This document shows, piece by piece, positions 1 to 10,254 of a DNA stretch of 64,000 nucleotides. Numbering within the stretch: position 1 is the stretch's first letter; the number at the start of each line of letters is the position of its first letter. The position numbers were made by a program, and so were the translations under genes. Under the pieces are notes generated by a model that ran no database searches, had not been told where the DNA came from, and worked only from the letters and a program-made list of their open reading frames with translations. The DNA is from Cyathus striatus (Eukaryota; Basidiomycota; Agaricomycetes; Agaricales; Nidulariaceae), in assembly GCA_025738555.1 (NCBI GenBank), contig JAOVFP010000013.1, positions 1,612,001-1,676,000 on the forward strand. Direction: 5' to 3'.

Positions 1-535
1 AGCTTAGCTCATATGACTCAGAGTCTGTATAGAACACTCTCCTTGCTAATGCTGGTTTCAAAGAGCTTTACGCAGGGTCCAGCATCCACAAGTCTCCAAA
101 CACCAGCGCAAACTGCTCCCATACATAGTTTAAAACCTTGTAACACTTTAACATCACGAGAACCGGCTTGTGTGAGTCAGTATATGTAAATAGCTGTCAA
201 AATTAAATCAGTCGATAACATAGATCAAACTCATATGTACCAAATCCTGAGTGGTATACTAAGAACGCGGGCAACGAGAAAGTTGCAGTAAACTAGAATA
301 CGACCAAGTGAGGCATATCATTCTCATATTTAGACGGCATCCGGGGATTGATGCATGATGCGGTGTGTCCTTGTGTGTCCAAGTACATTAAGTAATCGCA
401 GCCATGTTCAATTCCAGATAAACTGGTAACCTTTCCGCTTGCTCTCTCACCGAACCCATTCTAGTGGTCCTCGCCCTCCAGGATTCCAGTTCAGCATTGA
501 AAATATCCTCAACTTTTACTATTAACATCATCGCT
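1..535. other. 5' flank without a recognised gene
   Basis: I see no supportable coding region, RNA gene or repeat in this stretch. The last 100 bases or so presumably hold the promoter and leader of the kinase-like gene that starts at 536, but no clear TATA element was identified. Confidence 0.4.
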
Positions 536-1391
536 ATGTCCTCAAAGCGTGAACTGCTCGAGGCATTCAGAGCATGCGACGAGAATGGATTCCTTTACCT
601 CACCGTGGCCTGGAAAGAGGGAGATGCATTCTACATTGGGAAGCACTATGAAAACGTAGTTACAGTCAACGACGAAGAATTGTCAAAGCTGCAGGGATCT
701 TCTGTTCCGAGAGATCATATTCAAGCCCCATGGTCTACAACTTACACTGAAGCACCTAACCCATTGCCTGAGGGTGTATACATCAAGAACCCAATCGGAA
801 TCAGCTTTTATGAAGGGACTCCGGTTTTACCCAAGCTTGTTTTCTCAGAGATCACCATCTTCGAGAACATCTTAAAGAACCCCCATCGAAATGTCTGCAC
901 TTACTATGGATGTATTCGTGATGGCGATTACGTTGGCGGCGTTGTCCTGAAAAAATACCGAAGGACACTTGAAAACCTTATGGACAGCAACCCCATTATT
1001 GGCTCCAACATCGAGATGCAGTAAGTATTTATGCCTTATCTTTCATTAAAGCTGTTGTTTACGACCATACAATGACATCAGAACCACTCCGTTCAACCCG
1101 GAAGCAATCCTTACTGGAATCAGACAAGGATTAGACCACATTCATTCCCTGGGACTCGTCCACGATGACATTAACCCTCGAAATATCATGATTGATGATG
1201 ATGGCGAACCTGTCATTATCGACTTTAATTCTTGCATGTTACCTGGAGAGCTATCTAGAGGCGGTACCCCTGGATGGTCAAATTGTCCAAACATTGCAAC
1301 CTTTGAAAACGACGAGTTCGGATTTGATCTTATTTGTAAAATGGTGCGGGGAGAATACGATGGCTCGGATGTGTCAGCACATGGGTTGTGA
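536..1391 (+). CDS. small degenerate protein kinase-like protein
   Basis: Two exons, 536-1020 and 1082-1391, are separated by a 61-bp GTAAGT...CAG intron (1021-1081) and give a 264-aa protein. The second exon has a kinase catalytic loop, HDDINPRNIM (HxD and the following Asn both present), then IIDFNS, where DFG has become DFN. An alpha-C-like stretch (FSEITIFENIL) lies before it. A glycine-rich loop and the VAIK lysine are not evident, and the C-lobe stops shortly after the activation segment, so the protein is much shorter than a canonical kinase. It belongs to the fungal kinase-like families that expand in agaricomycetes. Activity is doubtful and it could be a pseudokinase. The start was chosen at the first ATG (536) in the exon frame; an upstream in-frame GTG at 464 is unlikely to be used. 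Its neighbour is an inverted repeat with another kinase fragment beyond it. Confidence 0.65.
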
Positions 1392-1589
1392 TATTGGGTT
1401 AAATTTAGTCAGTGTAACGCACTTCGGTGCCGTCAATTAAATGTCTAGATGATATTATATGGACTATGGTCGTTTCTATCGTTGAAGCTAGAAGGAAATG
1501 AAAGTGTTATTTATTCGAGCGTGAAATAATACCGTTATGCTCATTCGGTGAAGTTCTGCCAGCTCTAACATCAGCCGATACAGAACTAT

Positions 1590-2528
1590 ACTGCAACCAT
1601 TGCTGCAACGACCCATGAGAAACTTAACTATTATAACTTGGTCCTAAAGAAACGATGTGTCTCATCAGACTAAGTTAAGAACAAACATAGGTCAACTCCG
1701 AATGACTGGGAAAATTCGAGAGAATCCATCATATGGTTCTCAGTGTTAAATCATCTCAGTATCTCATCAAAATTTACAACGAATACGGGGCATGGAAGCT
1801 TCAGTAAGAACAATTTGTATATTTCTACAATTGAGTAAACCTCCAAGATATTATTCGTCCCTTTAGGTCTTGACGATGATCCAATGCCAACCCAACACCA
1901 ACTGAACATGAATCGAGTCAACACCGGATGCAATTATGAGGAACGGTAAACGTGTGTTTAAGGGTAAATTTCACCTTTATTTGCGCCCTCCAGAAGGTGC
2001 ACGAGGGGGGATATAGGCTGGAGAGTATTTGCAGGAGGTGCTGTAGCAAATTTCGATCGGGAATGTTTTCTTTACGCCATCAACATATTTTGTAATGAAT
2101 CGGCAATGCGATACAGGGACATCATAGGCGCTACCAAGTTCGTCGGTGAACTGAGAATTGGCAGTGAGTTTGACACAAATTCGATGAGGAAGTTAAACCT
2201 ACCATTGCTGCTGAAGCCATACTGAGAGATGTATAACGAGATAGATTGAAGATGAAAGGTTGGTGTAGCTATGTGAAATAAGACAGATACTGAAGAATTG
2301 GGATGGGTGTTTGTCGAACTTATATACAGATGAATTAGTGTGGGCGCCATGAAATCCCTGCTGATTACACATCCTTAACGAACTAATGTAGCACTTTGGG
2401 TGCCGTGCCAGATTTTTTGTGACTTATGTTCAAGTGCAGCTCAACTGTCCATAGCATGCGTTACACATCCAGACAGTGCAGCACAGACATTCCAACTCCA
2501 CGTTGTATCGCACACCCGTCACTACACC
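1590..2528. repeat. left arm of a large inverted repeat
   Basis: This 939-bp arm is the reverse complement of 3187-4124 with very few differences. Those seen are one extra G in a G run near 2009-2014, and substitutions close to both arm ends. The pairing constant is 5715 on the inner side of the indel and 5714 on the outer side. No target-site duplication flanks the pair, so a recent inverted duplication or foldback is more likely than a simple TIR transposon. Confidence 0.95.
1958..2220 (-). pseudogene. frameshifted mirror copy of the 69-aa small protein gene
   Basis: This is the left-arm copy of the gene at 3495-3756. The ATG (2218-2220), short first exon and intron are conserved, but a G run around 2009-2014 holds six Gs where the right arm has five. 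The one-base insertion shifts the frame in the second exon, so the original C-terminus is lost. Everything else in the copy is near identical, so the lesion is recent. Confidence 0.7.
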
Positions 2529-3186
2529 GTTATATTCTTTTCTGGGATAGAAGGTGATTTGTTATAGAATGGAAGCCTTGACAAAAAATTTAGCGCATTA
2601 GGAGACCTGACTCGTATGTGGGTTGTGTTATCTGAACATTTTAGTGCACTTATCCAAAAAGTCAGTCTATACTTACAGAAATCAAATTTGGAAATCACTT
2701 CGGCTCTCGTGCTTCGGCTTCTCTCTAAAACGCACTGCTGACTGAAAATGCTGTAGCAGTACTTGGAGTGGGGACAAAGCCTGGATTTCAATTCGGAGAT
2801 AATGATCATCAGTAGGAGTTGAAAATCCTATGTGCTACCGTGACCGTTCCTGGGAGATGGTTGTCAAATCTACGTACTTAGAATTGTGTCTATCGCACTG
2901 TTGAAGAGTGATACATGTTGACTCCTATGATCGTGTATACCCATCAAAAACCATCATCATGATTACTTGTCGTACGGACATACCCTACACAGTGTTACGC
3001 ACCATTCCGAAAGATATCTCATGTGAGCAATACTACAACTTTTAACTGGTTGATACTCACCATTTGTGCATGTGTAACACTTGGTAGGCACAAGTGTCAT
3101 GAAAAGAACACCAGTAAATGATAAATCTGAACCCCCACATACGAGTCAGAGGGGGTTATTCACTCTTTCCCCGAAGCGATTTATCT
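2529..3186. other. spacer between inverted-repeat arms
   Basis: These 658 bp of unique sequence separate the two arms. Short open frames are present on both strands, but none has recognisable motifs or a convincing splice structure. I see no gene here. Confidence 0.5.
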
Positions 3187-3388
3187 GGTGTAGTGACAGG
3201 TGTGCGATACAACGTGGAGTTGGAATGTCTGTGCTGCACTGTCTGGATGTGTAACGCATGCTATGGACAGTTGAGCTGCACTTGAACATAAGTCACAAAA
3301 AATCTGGCACGGCACCCAAAGTGCTACATTAGTTCGTTAAGGATGTGTAATCAGCAGGGATTTCATGGCGCCCACACTAATTCATCTG

Positions 3389-3396
3389 TATATAAG
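3389..3396 (+). promoter_or_regulatory. TATA-like element upstream of small gene
   Basis: The sequence TGTATATAAG lies about 100 bp upstream of the ATG at 3495, a plausible TATA box for the small spliced gene. The mirrored copy in the left arm keeps it. It is assigned by sequence resemblance only. Confidence 0.35.
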
Positions 3397-3494
3397 TTCG
3401 ACAAACACCCATCCCAATTCTTCAGTATCTGTCTTATTTCACATAGCTACACCAACCTTTCATCTTCAATCTATCTCGTTATACATCTCTCAGT

Positions 3495-3756
3495 ATGGCT
3501 TCAGCAGCAATGGTAGGTTTAACTTCCTCATCGAATTTGTGTCAAACTCACTGCCAATTCTCAGTTCACCGACGAACTTGGTAGCGCCTATGATGTCCCT
3601 GTATCGCATTGCCGATTCATTACAAAATATGTTGATGGCGTAAAGAAAACATTCCCGATCGAAATTTGCTACAGCACCTCCTGCAAATACTCTCCAGCCT
3701 ATATCCCCCTCGTGCACCTTCTGGAGGGCGCAAATAAAGGTGAAATTTACCCTTAA
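3495..3756 (+). CDS. 69-aa small protein of unknown function (intact copy)
   Basis: Exon 1 (3495-3512) encodes MASAAM. A 52-bp intron (3513-3564, GTAGGT...TCTCAG) follows, and exon 2 (3565-3753 plus stop 3754-3756) gives a 69-aa protein. Exon 2 begins FTDELGSAYDVP and carries three cysteines (SHCRF, EICYS, TSCKY). No signal peptide or transmembrane segment is evident and I do not recognise the family. Support for a real gene is the canonical fungal intron that keeps the frame, a TATA-like element about 100 bp upstream, and preservation in both inverted-repeat arms, the other copy being frameshifted. It could instead be the first exons of a longer gene whose 3' part was lost. Function unknown. 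Confidence 0.5.
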
Positions 3757-4097
3757 ACACACGTTTACCGTTCCTCATAATTGCATCCGGTGTTGACTCG
3801 ATTCATGTTCAGTTGGTGTTGGGTTGGCATTGGATCATCGTCAAGACCTAAAGGGACGAATAATATCTTGGAGGTTTACTCAATTGTAGAAATATACAAA
3901 TTGTTCTTACTGAAGCTTCCATGCCCCGTATTCGTTGTAAATTTTGATGAGATACTGAGATGATTTAACACTGAGAACCATATGATGGATTCTCTCGAAT
4001 TTTCCCAGTCATTCGGAGTTGACCTATGTTTGTTCTTAACTTAGTCTGATGAGACACATCGTTTCTTTAGGACCAAGTTATAATAGTTAAGTTTCTC

Positions 4098-4749
4098 ATG
4101 GGTCGTTGCAGCAATGGCTGCAGTTGCCGTTACCGGGCCGTCAATAAACTTGGCTTCGGAGCCAACAGCACCATATGGCTCGTTGAAGATCTTTCGTTGA
4201 ATCGGTTTGCATCTCTTAAAGTGGTTGCAGCTGATGCTTCTTCTCGGTCTTCCAAAATTGATATCGTGCGACACCTCAAGTTGTAACAAGAACAGAACTT
4301 AGTTTCTCATCCTGGTGCGAAACATGTTATTAAGATACTCGATATCTTCACCATCGTGGGCTCAAATGGGACGCACCATTGTACTGTAACTGAAATACTC
4401 GGTACAAGTCTTGCTGACGACGTCGATGAATTCTATGGAGATTTCAATGATCATTTCCCACCAAATGTAACAAAGAAGGTAGTAACTCAGGTTTCGCTGG
4501 GAGTTGCATATCTTCATAAGTGTAGAATTGTTCATGGGGTACATTATCCTTTCGTAGTAAATATTGTATATTATCATCTCATAACATTCTATCGCAGACT
4601 TACACCTTGGAAATGTGCTATTCTATTTCCCCAAACTCCAAAACGCATTGCTTGAAGAACTGGACAGAATTTACGGAAAACCTTGCCTTGTTCCCATTAA
4701 GTACAGGAAGGATAGCACTATAGTCCCCCCCTCCGTGCACCTTCCATGA
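4098..4749 (+). pseudogene. broken SRPK-like protein kinase
   Basis: The reading frame starts with a kinase N-lobe of SRPK type: RYRAVNKLGFGANSTIWLVE, then ASLKVV, equivalent to the glycine loop and VAIK lysine. It meets an in-frame TAA at 4284-4286 and continues in the same frame with SHPGAKHVIKILD. The next segment is the catalytic region, VHG|DLHLGNVLF, split by an intron (GTACAT...CGCAG, about 4538-4602). It then stops at a TGA near 4749, before the DFG segment and C-lobe. The 5' end is cut by the inverted-repeat boundary. The nonsense codon, missing 3' half and truncated 5' end make it a pseudogene. A C-lobe fragment of similar kinase type lies at 6011-6235 on the opposite strand. Confidence 0.75.
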
Positions 4750-5760
4750 AGTATTGCCGTTGTACCCGACCTATTACCCCTTCTTGAGGTGTGCCCTTCC
4801 CCACCCCCTCTCGAGTCTCGCCCCTTCTAACCCTCTACCTCACAGCGCTTCGCAAAGCTGTCCACACTCGACCACGAGAGTAGGACGTGCTCCCATTCAC
4901 CAAAGCACACAAAGGGCGTGATGTTGCAGCAGCCACGGCGAATCGGATCGCGGGTCATAGCCATCTGAAAGACGTTATAGAATCCTTCTGAAGTTCAGTC
5001 TACTGTGTGATAGGATAACCAGGATGTATAAGCGGCGAAGGGGGAGGAAGAGGCATAGATGCAGGAGAGCGAATAGGCACCATATGGATGCTATACCATT
5101 GAGAGGTGTTGCGTGAGGATGGAAGGGGGAGGGAGGGAAGGCGAACCTTAGACTTCGTGACTATAATCCCGTACGAAGATGCATAACATCACTATAGAGT
5201 CATTTCCAGCAGACAGAAAGCAAAGCCGGCCTCAAAGGGCCATGGTAGTACGTCGGGATGCCAGCTCGACCGGTAGCCGTCTATCGTGAGGAACCTGGCA
5301 GATAATGGTGCTGTGAAAAGATAAAACCAGCCAGAGCCAGCGTAGCCATAAACGCGTCGACAGTGCCTGCAGTGCGCGTTACGTCACAAAGAATTGGTAA
5401 GAGGGTGTGGTTGTAAGGGGTCACCCTCGCTCTTGACAGCATCACCCCCCTATCTCTTGCTTTCTGTCTTCCATATGACAAGGGAACTAGCCACTGTCAA
5501 ATCCTTGCAGGAGTTATCTGCTTCGTGTAGTGTGGTGCTTCATTACATTGGAAAGGGATGGAAGATGGTGGTAAGGGCTAGTACTGAAGGGTTTGAGAAC
5601 GTCGGAAACAACGACGAGGCTGTCTGGAGTCTGGTCACATGATCAGGCCTTATCAACTACACGCGTCCTTATACCTTCCCCAAATCCTTGACATTGAAAG
5701 GAAAAATATTGCATAAATAGTAACGATGATGGTCTATACGAAACTTAACTAGATCCTGCA
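4750..5760. repeat. dispersed degenerate repeat block (copy 1)
   Basis: This stretch resembles 52260-53700 and 56270-57640. Shared pieces include the 'CTCGAGTCTCG.CCTTCT' region and a segment near 5590-5640 (TTTGAGAACGTCGGAAAC..GACGAGGCTG) ending in GGTCACATGA. The better copies suggest the family derives from, or flanks, the multipass membrane-protein genes at 47.1-48.8 kb. No intact reading frame survives here. Confidence 0.5.
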
Positions 5761-6010
5761 TATAGCCTATACTAGTTTCGCCGTTCGACAGACCATTTTA
5801 ACGACTTTACTCCGTTTGAAAACCATTTTTCCTGAAGATGAAGTAGCCTGTTCGAGATCCGTTTACAGCCAAAAGCAGCCCTGATTTTAACGAAACAAAT
5901 TCTGTAAGAAAATCATCATGAATCATTACAACTCCCCATCATTCCTTGCGCACAACCAAGTAGGCATGCGAGCAGTGCTTCTTCAAAGGATCCGATTCCA
6001 CTTCTAATGT
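5761..6010. other. intergenic, nothing recognised
   Basis: An AT-leaning spacer between the dispersed repeat and the chimeric pseudogene. No feature is supported. Confidence 0.4.
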
Positions 6011-6930
6011 TCATCCTGTCGAACTCCCCCGTGCGCCGCTCCAACTAGGAGGTATCAACCTCACAACCTCCTCCGCATTAATCCTATCCTCCGGCTCATA
6101 GCAAAACATCTTGCGCAACAGACTGTCAAACGCATTCACCTCTTCTTCAGTAAAGTCCTCCCCTACTCTCAACCCCCCAATGTTTTTACGCAAATATTCC
6201 ATACCCTCCCGTCGATGCAAGTCGATGAATGCTATATTTGGAACATCTGTAATGGAGTGAAGATCCACCAGCGATAATAACAATGCTTCTATGCCATACC
6301 CTAAAAAAATCGAAAGCTCCAGAGGAAATAGAATGGATTTTCGTGCTGTATAGACCAGAACCTGGAATGTTTTCTGTATGGATTTGTAGCTTCCGGCAGC
6401 AAGCACAGCTTCAGCAAGAATATGAGTATAGAGTTTATCCAACCTTTCATACGGAGGTGGTTCATTGGTTGTCTCGTCAATGAATTTATTAACCGCCAAA
6501 AGCTTGTTCTTGAGGCTTCCACGCCCATCGCCGATGTACTTCTTCACAGTGAAAGTGTATATGACTTAAAAGGATGGCGTTTCGTCCAGCGAAATATTAT
6601 CCTACAGAAAGCTAATTTGAGGCAACACAATTAACGAGCAGTAAGTATATTTGCACTCTCCGCTGTTGAGTCCCGGTCTTGCTGATCATGCAACCCACAT
6701 TTCTAAAATAATACTCATGACTATTCTTCGATTAAAAGAAATTCATCTCACCTTCAGATATATATGTCTTTCTTAAATGCCTTGACACTATCTTCCCACT
6801 CTTCCTGCGACATACCGCCGTCGAATCCATTAAAATGTGAGACATTTCTCAGATAGTATGAAATCATTGGTGAATTTTCTTGAATATATGTACCGAAAGA
6901 CACAGAAACATGATAATGCTATATAGAAGT
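6011..6930 (-). pseudogene. chimeric remnant: NLR module fragment joined to kinase C-lobe
   Basis: Read on the minus strand, about 6930-6236 matches one module of the NLR gene at 15502-20946: the GMSQEEWEDSVKAFKKD segment, then DNISLDET, then VKKYIGDGRG through LLLSLVDLHSI. A TAA interrupts it just before the VIY segment (in DETPSF*VIY). At about 6235 the module breaks off after ITDVPN. The same open frame continues as a kinase C-lobe tail (IDLHRREGMEYL, FDSLLRKMFCYEPEDRI, AEEVVRLIPPSW) to a stop at 6011. The 5' NACHT domain and most of the module are missing. It is a fusion of two pseudogene fragments; whether the 178-aa open frame is translated is unknown. Confidence 0.75.
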
Positions 6931-7183
6931 GATAACACAAATTTGAAAGATAAAGTAGCTCGATTTGAGCGTGCGTCGTGGTGATTTAGTAGGTTTAATT
7001 TGCCATGTCACTGCCAGCCTGCATGCACGAGGCTATAGTACCCTTGTAATGTAGTATGTACTCATAGAGAGTTTTTTATCACAATGCGATGTTACACGAG
7101 TATTTAAATATCTGACGTTTCAAATTCATGGTTACAATAAATTATTTACATAGAATTGACGCTAACTATATAATGGTGGCGAT
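6931..7183. other. intergenic spacer
   Basis: No gene or repeat recognised between the NLR remnant and the 3' end of the GTPase gene. Confidence 0.4.
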
Positions 7184-8286
7184 TCACTGCACTCGCTGTA
7201 AGGGCCAGATATTCCAAAGAGCTCGAATTACACTCACCGCCAAATGGAAGAAAAGCTTCAGACGTAGTGGTAGAGGAACTTTGAGAGCCTCAATTGCAAT
7301 TAACGTTTTTTGAAGCTGTTCTTCGGGGGCCTTGTCCCTTTGCATTTTAAGGAGCTGTTCAAGCGTGTACCGAAGCTCTTTACCCGCGTCAGTATCCGGT
7401 ATAATCTTTTGTAAATCAACGAGCTCCTCTTGAACCTGGAGAACATCGTAGTTCGGATTTTCAACATGCCTTCCCAGAAGATACATAACCATTGCCCGCG
7501 CCGATGCGTTAGTGTTCTCAAATTTGAAAACCCTTGACCCGCTTTCTATCATATCCTTCCAGAAATTGGCCTGTAATTGCTTCAAGCGAGCCTCCCCTAC
7601 ATCGTTTGCAACCTCTGACCATTTTGTCGTTCCAAGAACTACTGATGAGAGGGCATTGTCACCGCATAACCTACGAAACATTTCAAGGTTCTTGCGTGTA
7701 GTTCCAAGCATCCGAGGCTGCGGTATCTCATGAAGGTAAATAATACCTGCAAGCTTCATGTCGTTAGTGTACCTTTATATACAAACTATTAACAAGGTAT
7801 TTATACATAATAATAAAGCATATTACGTACGAAACTGCTAGCCAGACCGATATACGCCTGAGGATTTCTGCGTCGTCCTCGTATGTATCGTCAAATCCAG
7901 GTGTATCGACCACGACTAGCCGTCTGCTAGGATTGCACTCAGGGAGGTCAAGAATAACGTATTGCAAGCTAGATGTACATGATTTGAGCTGATGACCGAC
8001 TTGTGTCACATCCCTGTTGAGCAGGGTGTTTATGAACTAAGTATTCAGAAACACATATATTCGTGAGCACGACCGAAAATCAGCATATTGCAAACTTACC
8101 GTGCTTTTGCCGACGCCCGTAGGACCCATAACACTAGTCGACTCAATAAGTCGGGTGAACTTTATTAGTTTCACGTCCAAGCACTTACGCAATTACTAAA
8201 TCAGTGGGCCCTCCATCTGTAACCAAAGTGTCTCCTCTTTTAATGGTGGCAGCCTTTCGTTTCCAGATTTTGGATTTCGGCGACAT
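7184..8286 (-). CDS. AIG1/GIMAP-like P-loop GTPase
   Basis: Four exons (8286-8189, 8133-8100, 8036-7831, 7772-7184) join in frame to a 308-aa protein. The G1 motif GPTGVGKST (about residues 36-44) spans a very short 34-bp exon and is followed by FINTLL. G3 is DTPGF at about 88-92. KLAGIIYLHEI and the degenerate G4-like VLGTTKW follow, typical of the fungal 'G domain-containing' AIG1-related family. The C-terminal part is helical, rich in Lys/Glu/Gln, and ends in a hydrophobic stretch (LRLKLFFHLAVSVIRALW) that could contact membrane. Such proteins bind and hydrolyse GTP; plant and animal relatives act in immunity, but the fungal role is not established. All introns are GT-AG and in frame, so the gene looks intact. 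It lies between an NLR/kinase remnant and a transposon. Confidence 0.85.
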
Positions 8287-8592
8287 TGTTCAATATGAGT
8301 CTAAAGGACAGTATGGGGTGTATATCGCTAGTGGATGGTCTACAGTACTCTTTTAACCTGGAGAGAAAGGGACTCTGGCACGTGTACAAGGCGCTGTATT
8401 GAATGCGAAGCTCTAATCCTCATGATCAAGCATGCGGTTCGGTGCCGACAGGGTTGGATCGGTTCAGGGATTAACTTATGTTTTTAATTGTAGAAGTTTG
8501 CAAAGCGCTTATTGTTATTACTATGTTATGGATCATGCCAATCGATTATCTTCAAACTTCATGTTATCACCTGCTAGCAAACGGTATGCACA
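8287..8592. other. upstream region of the GTPase gene
   Basis: Holds the presumed promoter of the minus-strand GTPase and unique sequence up to the transposon insertion. No motif stands out. Confidence 0.35.
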
Positions 8593-9991
8593 GCTGCAGC
8601 AGGACCCCCCTTAATGCTTATTAAGGCCGTTTGAAAAAAAGTCGATTTGGGGTGGGATTTGTCTGGACAAAAATCAAAGAAATTCGTCGGTTTTGTCTGG
8701 AAAAAAAACAGCATTGGAGCACTTTTCCAAAATTTGTCTGGACACTTAATATGGCCTGTTTTGTGTTCAAATTTGTCTGGAAATTTTAAAATGGCCTTTT
8801 TAGCATTAAAAAGTGCGCCTGAGTTCTCATAGTGTGTATAATCACAGTGAAAGTAGCTTAAACATCATTACCTACACTGACAGCAGCCTTCCTCCTTTTC
8901 TTGAATTCTTTTGCCACCTCTAGAAAAACTGGGAAAGATCTTTTAATCTTACTAAAGCACTGAGTATCTTCCTGAGAAAGTTCCAGTGACCGCTCCGCAA
9001 CTGTTGGAAGTGATGAAAGAGCGATTAAAAAAGCTGAAGAGGGCAACAGTGCAACAGTTTAGTTTGAAGTAGAGATGTTGCTTGTGGAATAACACAGAAC
9101 TGAGATAAGTGCATTTGCTCGAAGATCTGCACTGCCATGTATGAAACAGTACAGATATTGGATACCTCTGCGATTGAATCATATTTTCCATATTTACCTC
9201 CTCCTTTCGAGTAAAGGGAGATAACTGTAAGTATAACGAATAAGTGTATTGTAGCAGAAGCATAAGTTAAACATTTACCTTGGGCCACCATAATTCCTCG
9301 TTCTGTAAAAACCATACTGTAATGTCCAGTTTTCAGTGGTCTAAGTGAAGTAACTTGTGCCATTTGAATATCTTCAAGTCTTGGTACATTGGCCTTCTCG
9401 AAAATATTGAACCTCTGAGTCAATTCCTATGTGTAACAAATGACTTAGAATCAAGGTACATTAATCAATGAGCAAGAAGAGACATACATGTTTAGCTGCA
9501 GCCTTGGCAACGTTCCCACTTCTCAACTCAGTTGTATTGCTTCTCCAGCATGCAAGTCGTTCCGCTCCTCCATTTGATCACGATAGAGTTCTGCAAATAG
9601 CTCAGGAGAAGCAGAGGCAGAGTCGAGACTGACAGTGAAGACCTGGAGAAGATGTTGACAAGAGTTCCAGTAAAAAATTTACATGTGTGTCGAAGCTGCC
9701 ATGCATCAATGATATCAATCAATGTGACAACCAATTAAAGGCACACTCAGATTTCTCAGCCAGTACTTAATATTCTCAAATTTTTCTCAGTAGCAACTGG
9801 CCTATATTGTCTGGTAAATTCAAATGGCCTTAGCCCACATGCTGACTTTTGTCTGGAAATTTACAACAGCCTAACCCTCTAATTTGGTCACTTTTGTCTG
9901 GAAAACAAATGGCCTAACCCCAAAATTTCGCCCAAATTTGTCTGGAAAGTCAAACGGCCTTAGCAGGCATTAAGGGGGGTCCTGCTGCAGC
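8593..9991. mobile_element. non-autonomous DNA transposon, 8-bp TSD
   Basis: The element spans 8601-9983 (1383 bp). It is flanked by an exact 8-bp direct repeat GCTGCAGC (8593-8600 and 9984-9991). The inverted termini start AGGACCCCCCTTAATGC and remain similar for about 30 bp (through TTAAGGCCGTTTGA). Both subterminal regions are packed with inverted copies of a TTTGTCTGGA...GGCCT motif. An 8-bp TSD points to the hAT, P or Zisupton (KDZ) groups. No transposase remains. Termini and TSD length match the elements at 11424-15166 and 60551-61484. Confidence 0.9.
9025..9734 (-). pseudogene. spliced gene remnant inside the 8601-9983 transposon
   Basis: Several exon-like segments on the minus strand splice with plausible introns. 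One encodes ELTQRFNIFEKANVPRLED, then SLRPLKTGHYSMVFTERGI. After an intron near 9232-9280 comes VISLYSKGGGKYGKYDSIAE and further sequence to about 9030. I see no convincing start or stop and no catalytic motif. It looks like the middle of a larger basidiomycete element-associated gene, or a captured host gene, retained in a deletion derivative. Function unknown. Confidence 0.45.
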
Positions 9992-10254
9992 ATTGCAAAA
10001 GTTGCAATTGATTGTTCCGGATTGCATTCCATTCAATTTAAAGTGCGTCATGCACGTTTCACTTCTCGAATGTTCTATGCAGTGTGCAGGGATAGCAATA
10101 TACATACACCGGTATCACAAGCTGCAGCATGGCTTGATGGCAGGATGAGGCCTGATGAGGCGGGATGCAGGTGCACCTCATTGTCACCTGACTAATAGGT
10201 TGTTATGAACGGCCTCGTGTATCAGCTTCCCTACAGACGTGAGAATCAGCCCCC
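9992..10254. other. unique flank
   Basis: No gene recognised. A short run of 'GGCAGGATGAGGCCTGATGA'-type imperfect repeats is seen around 10130-10180. Confidence 0.3.

Larger units (their letters stand above)
3187..4124. repeat. right arm of a large inverted repeat
   Basis: This is the reverse complement of 1590-2528. Its outer end runs about 27 bp into the broken kinase reading frame that starts at 4098, so the duplicated unit includes the 5' edge of that pseudogene. The arm contains an intact small spliced gene and a TATA-like sequence. Confidence 0.95.

Noticed and set aside
1590..4124. Inverted repeat interpreted as a classic TIR transposon or an LTR pair
   Set aside because: LTRs would be direct repeats, and no target duplication flanks the arms; foldback or inverted duplication is the safer description.
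4041..4577. Minus-strand open frames over the SRPK-like pseudogene
   Set aside because: They are antisense shadows of the kinase-coding strand and show no motifs or splice logic.
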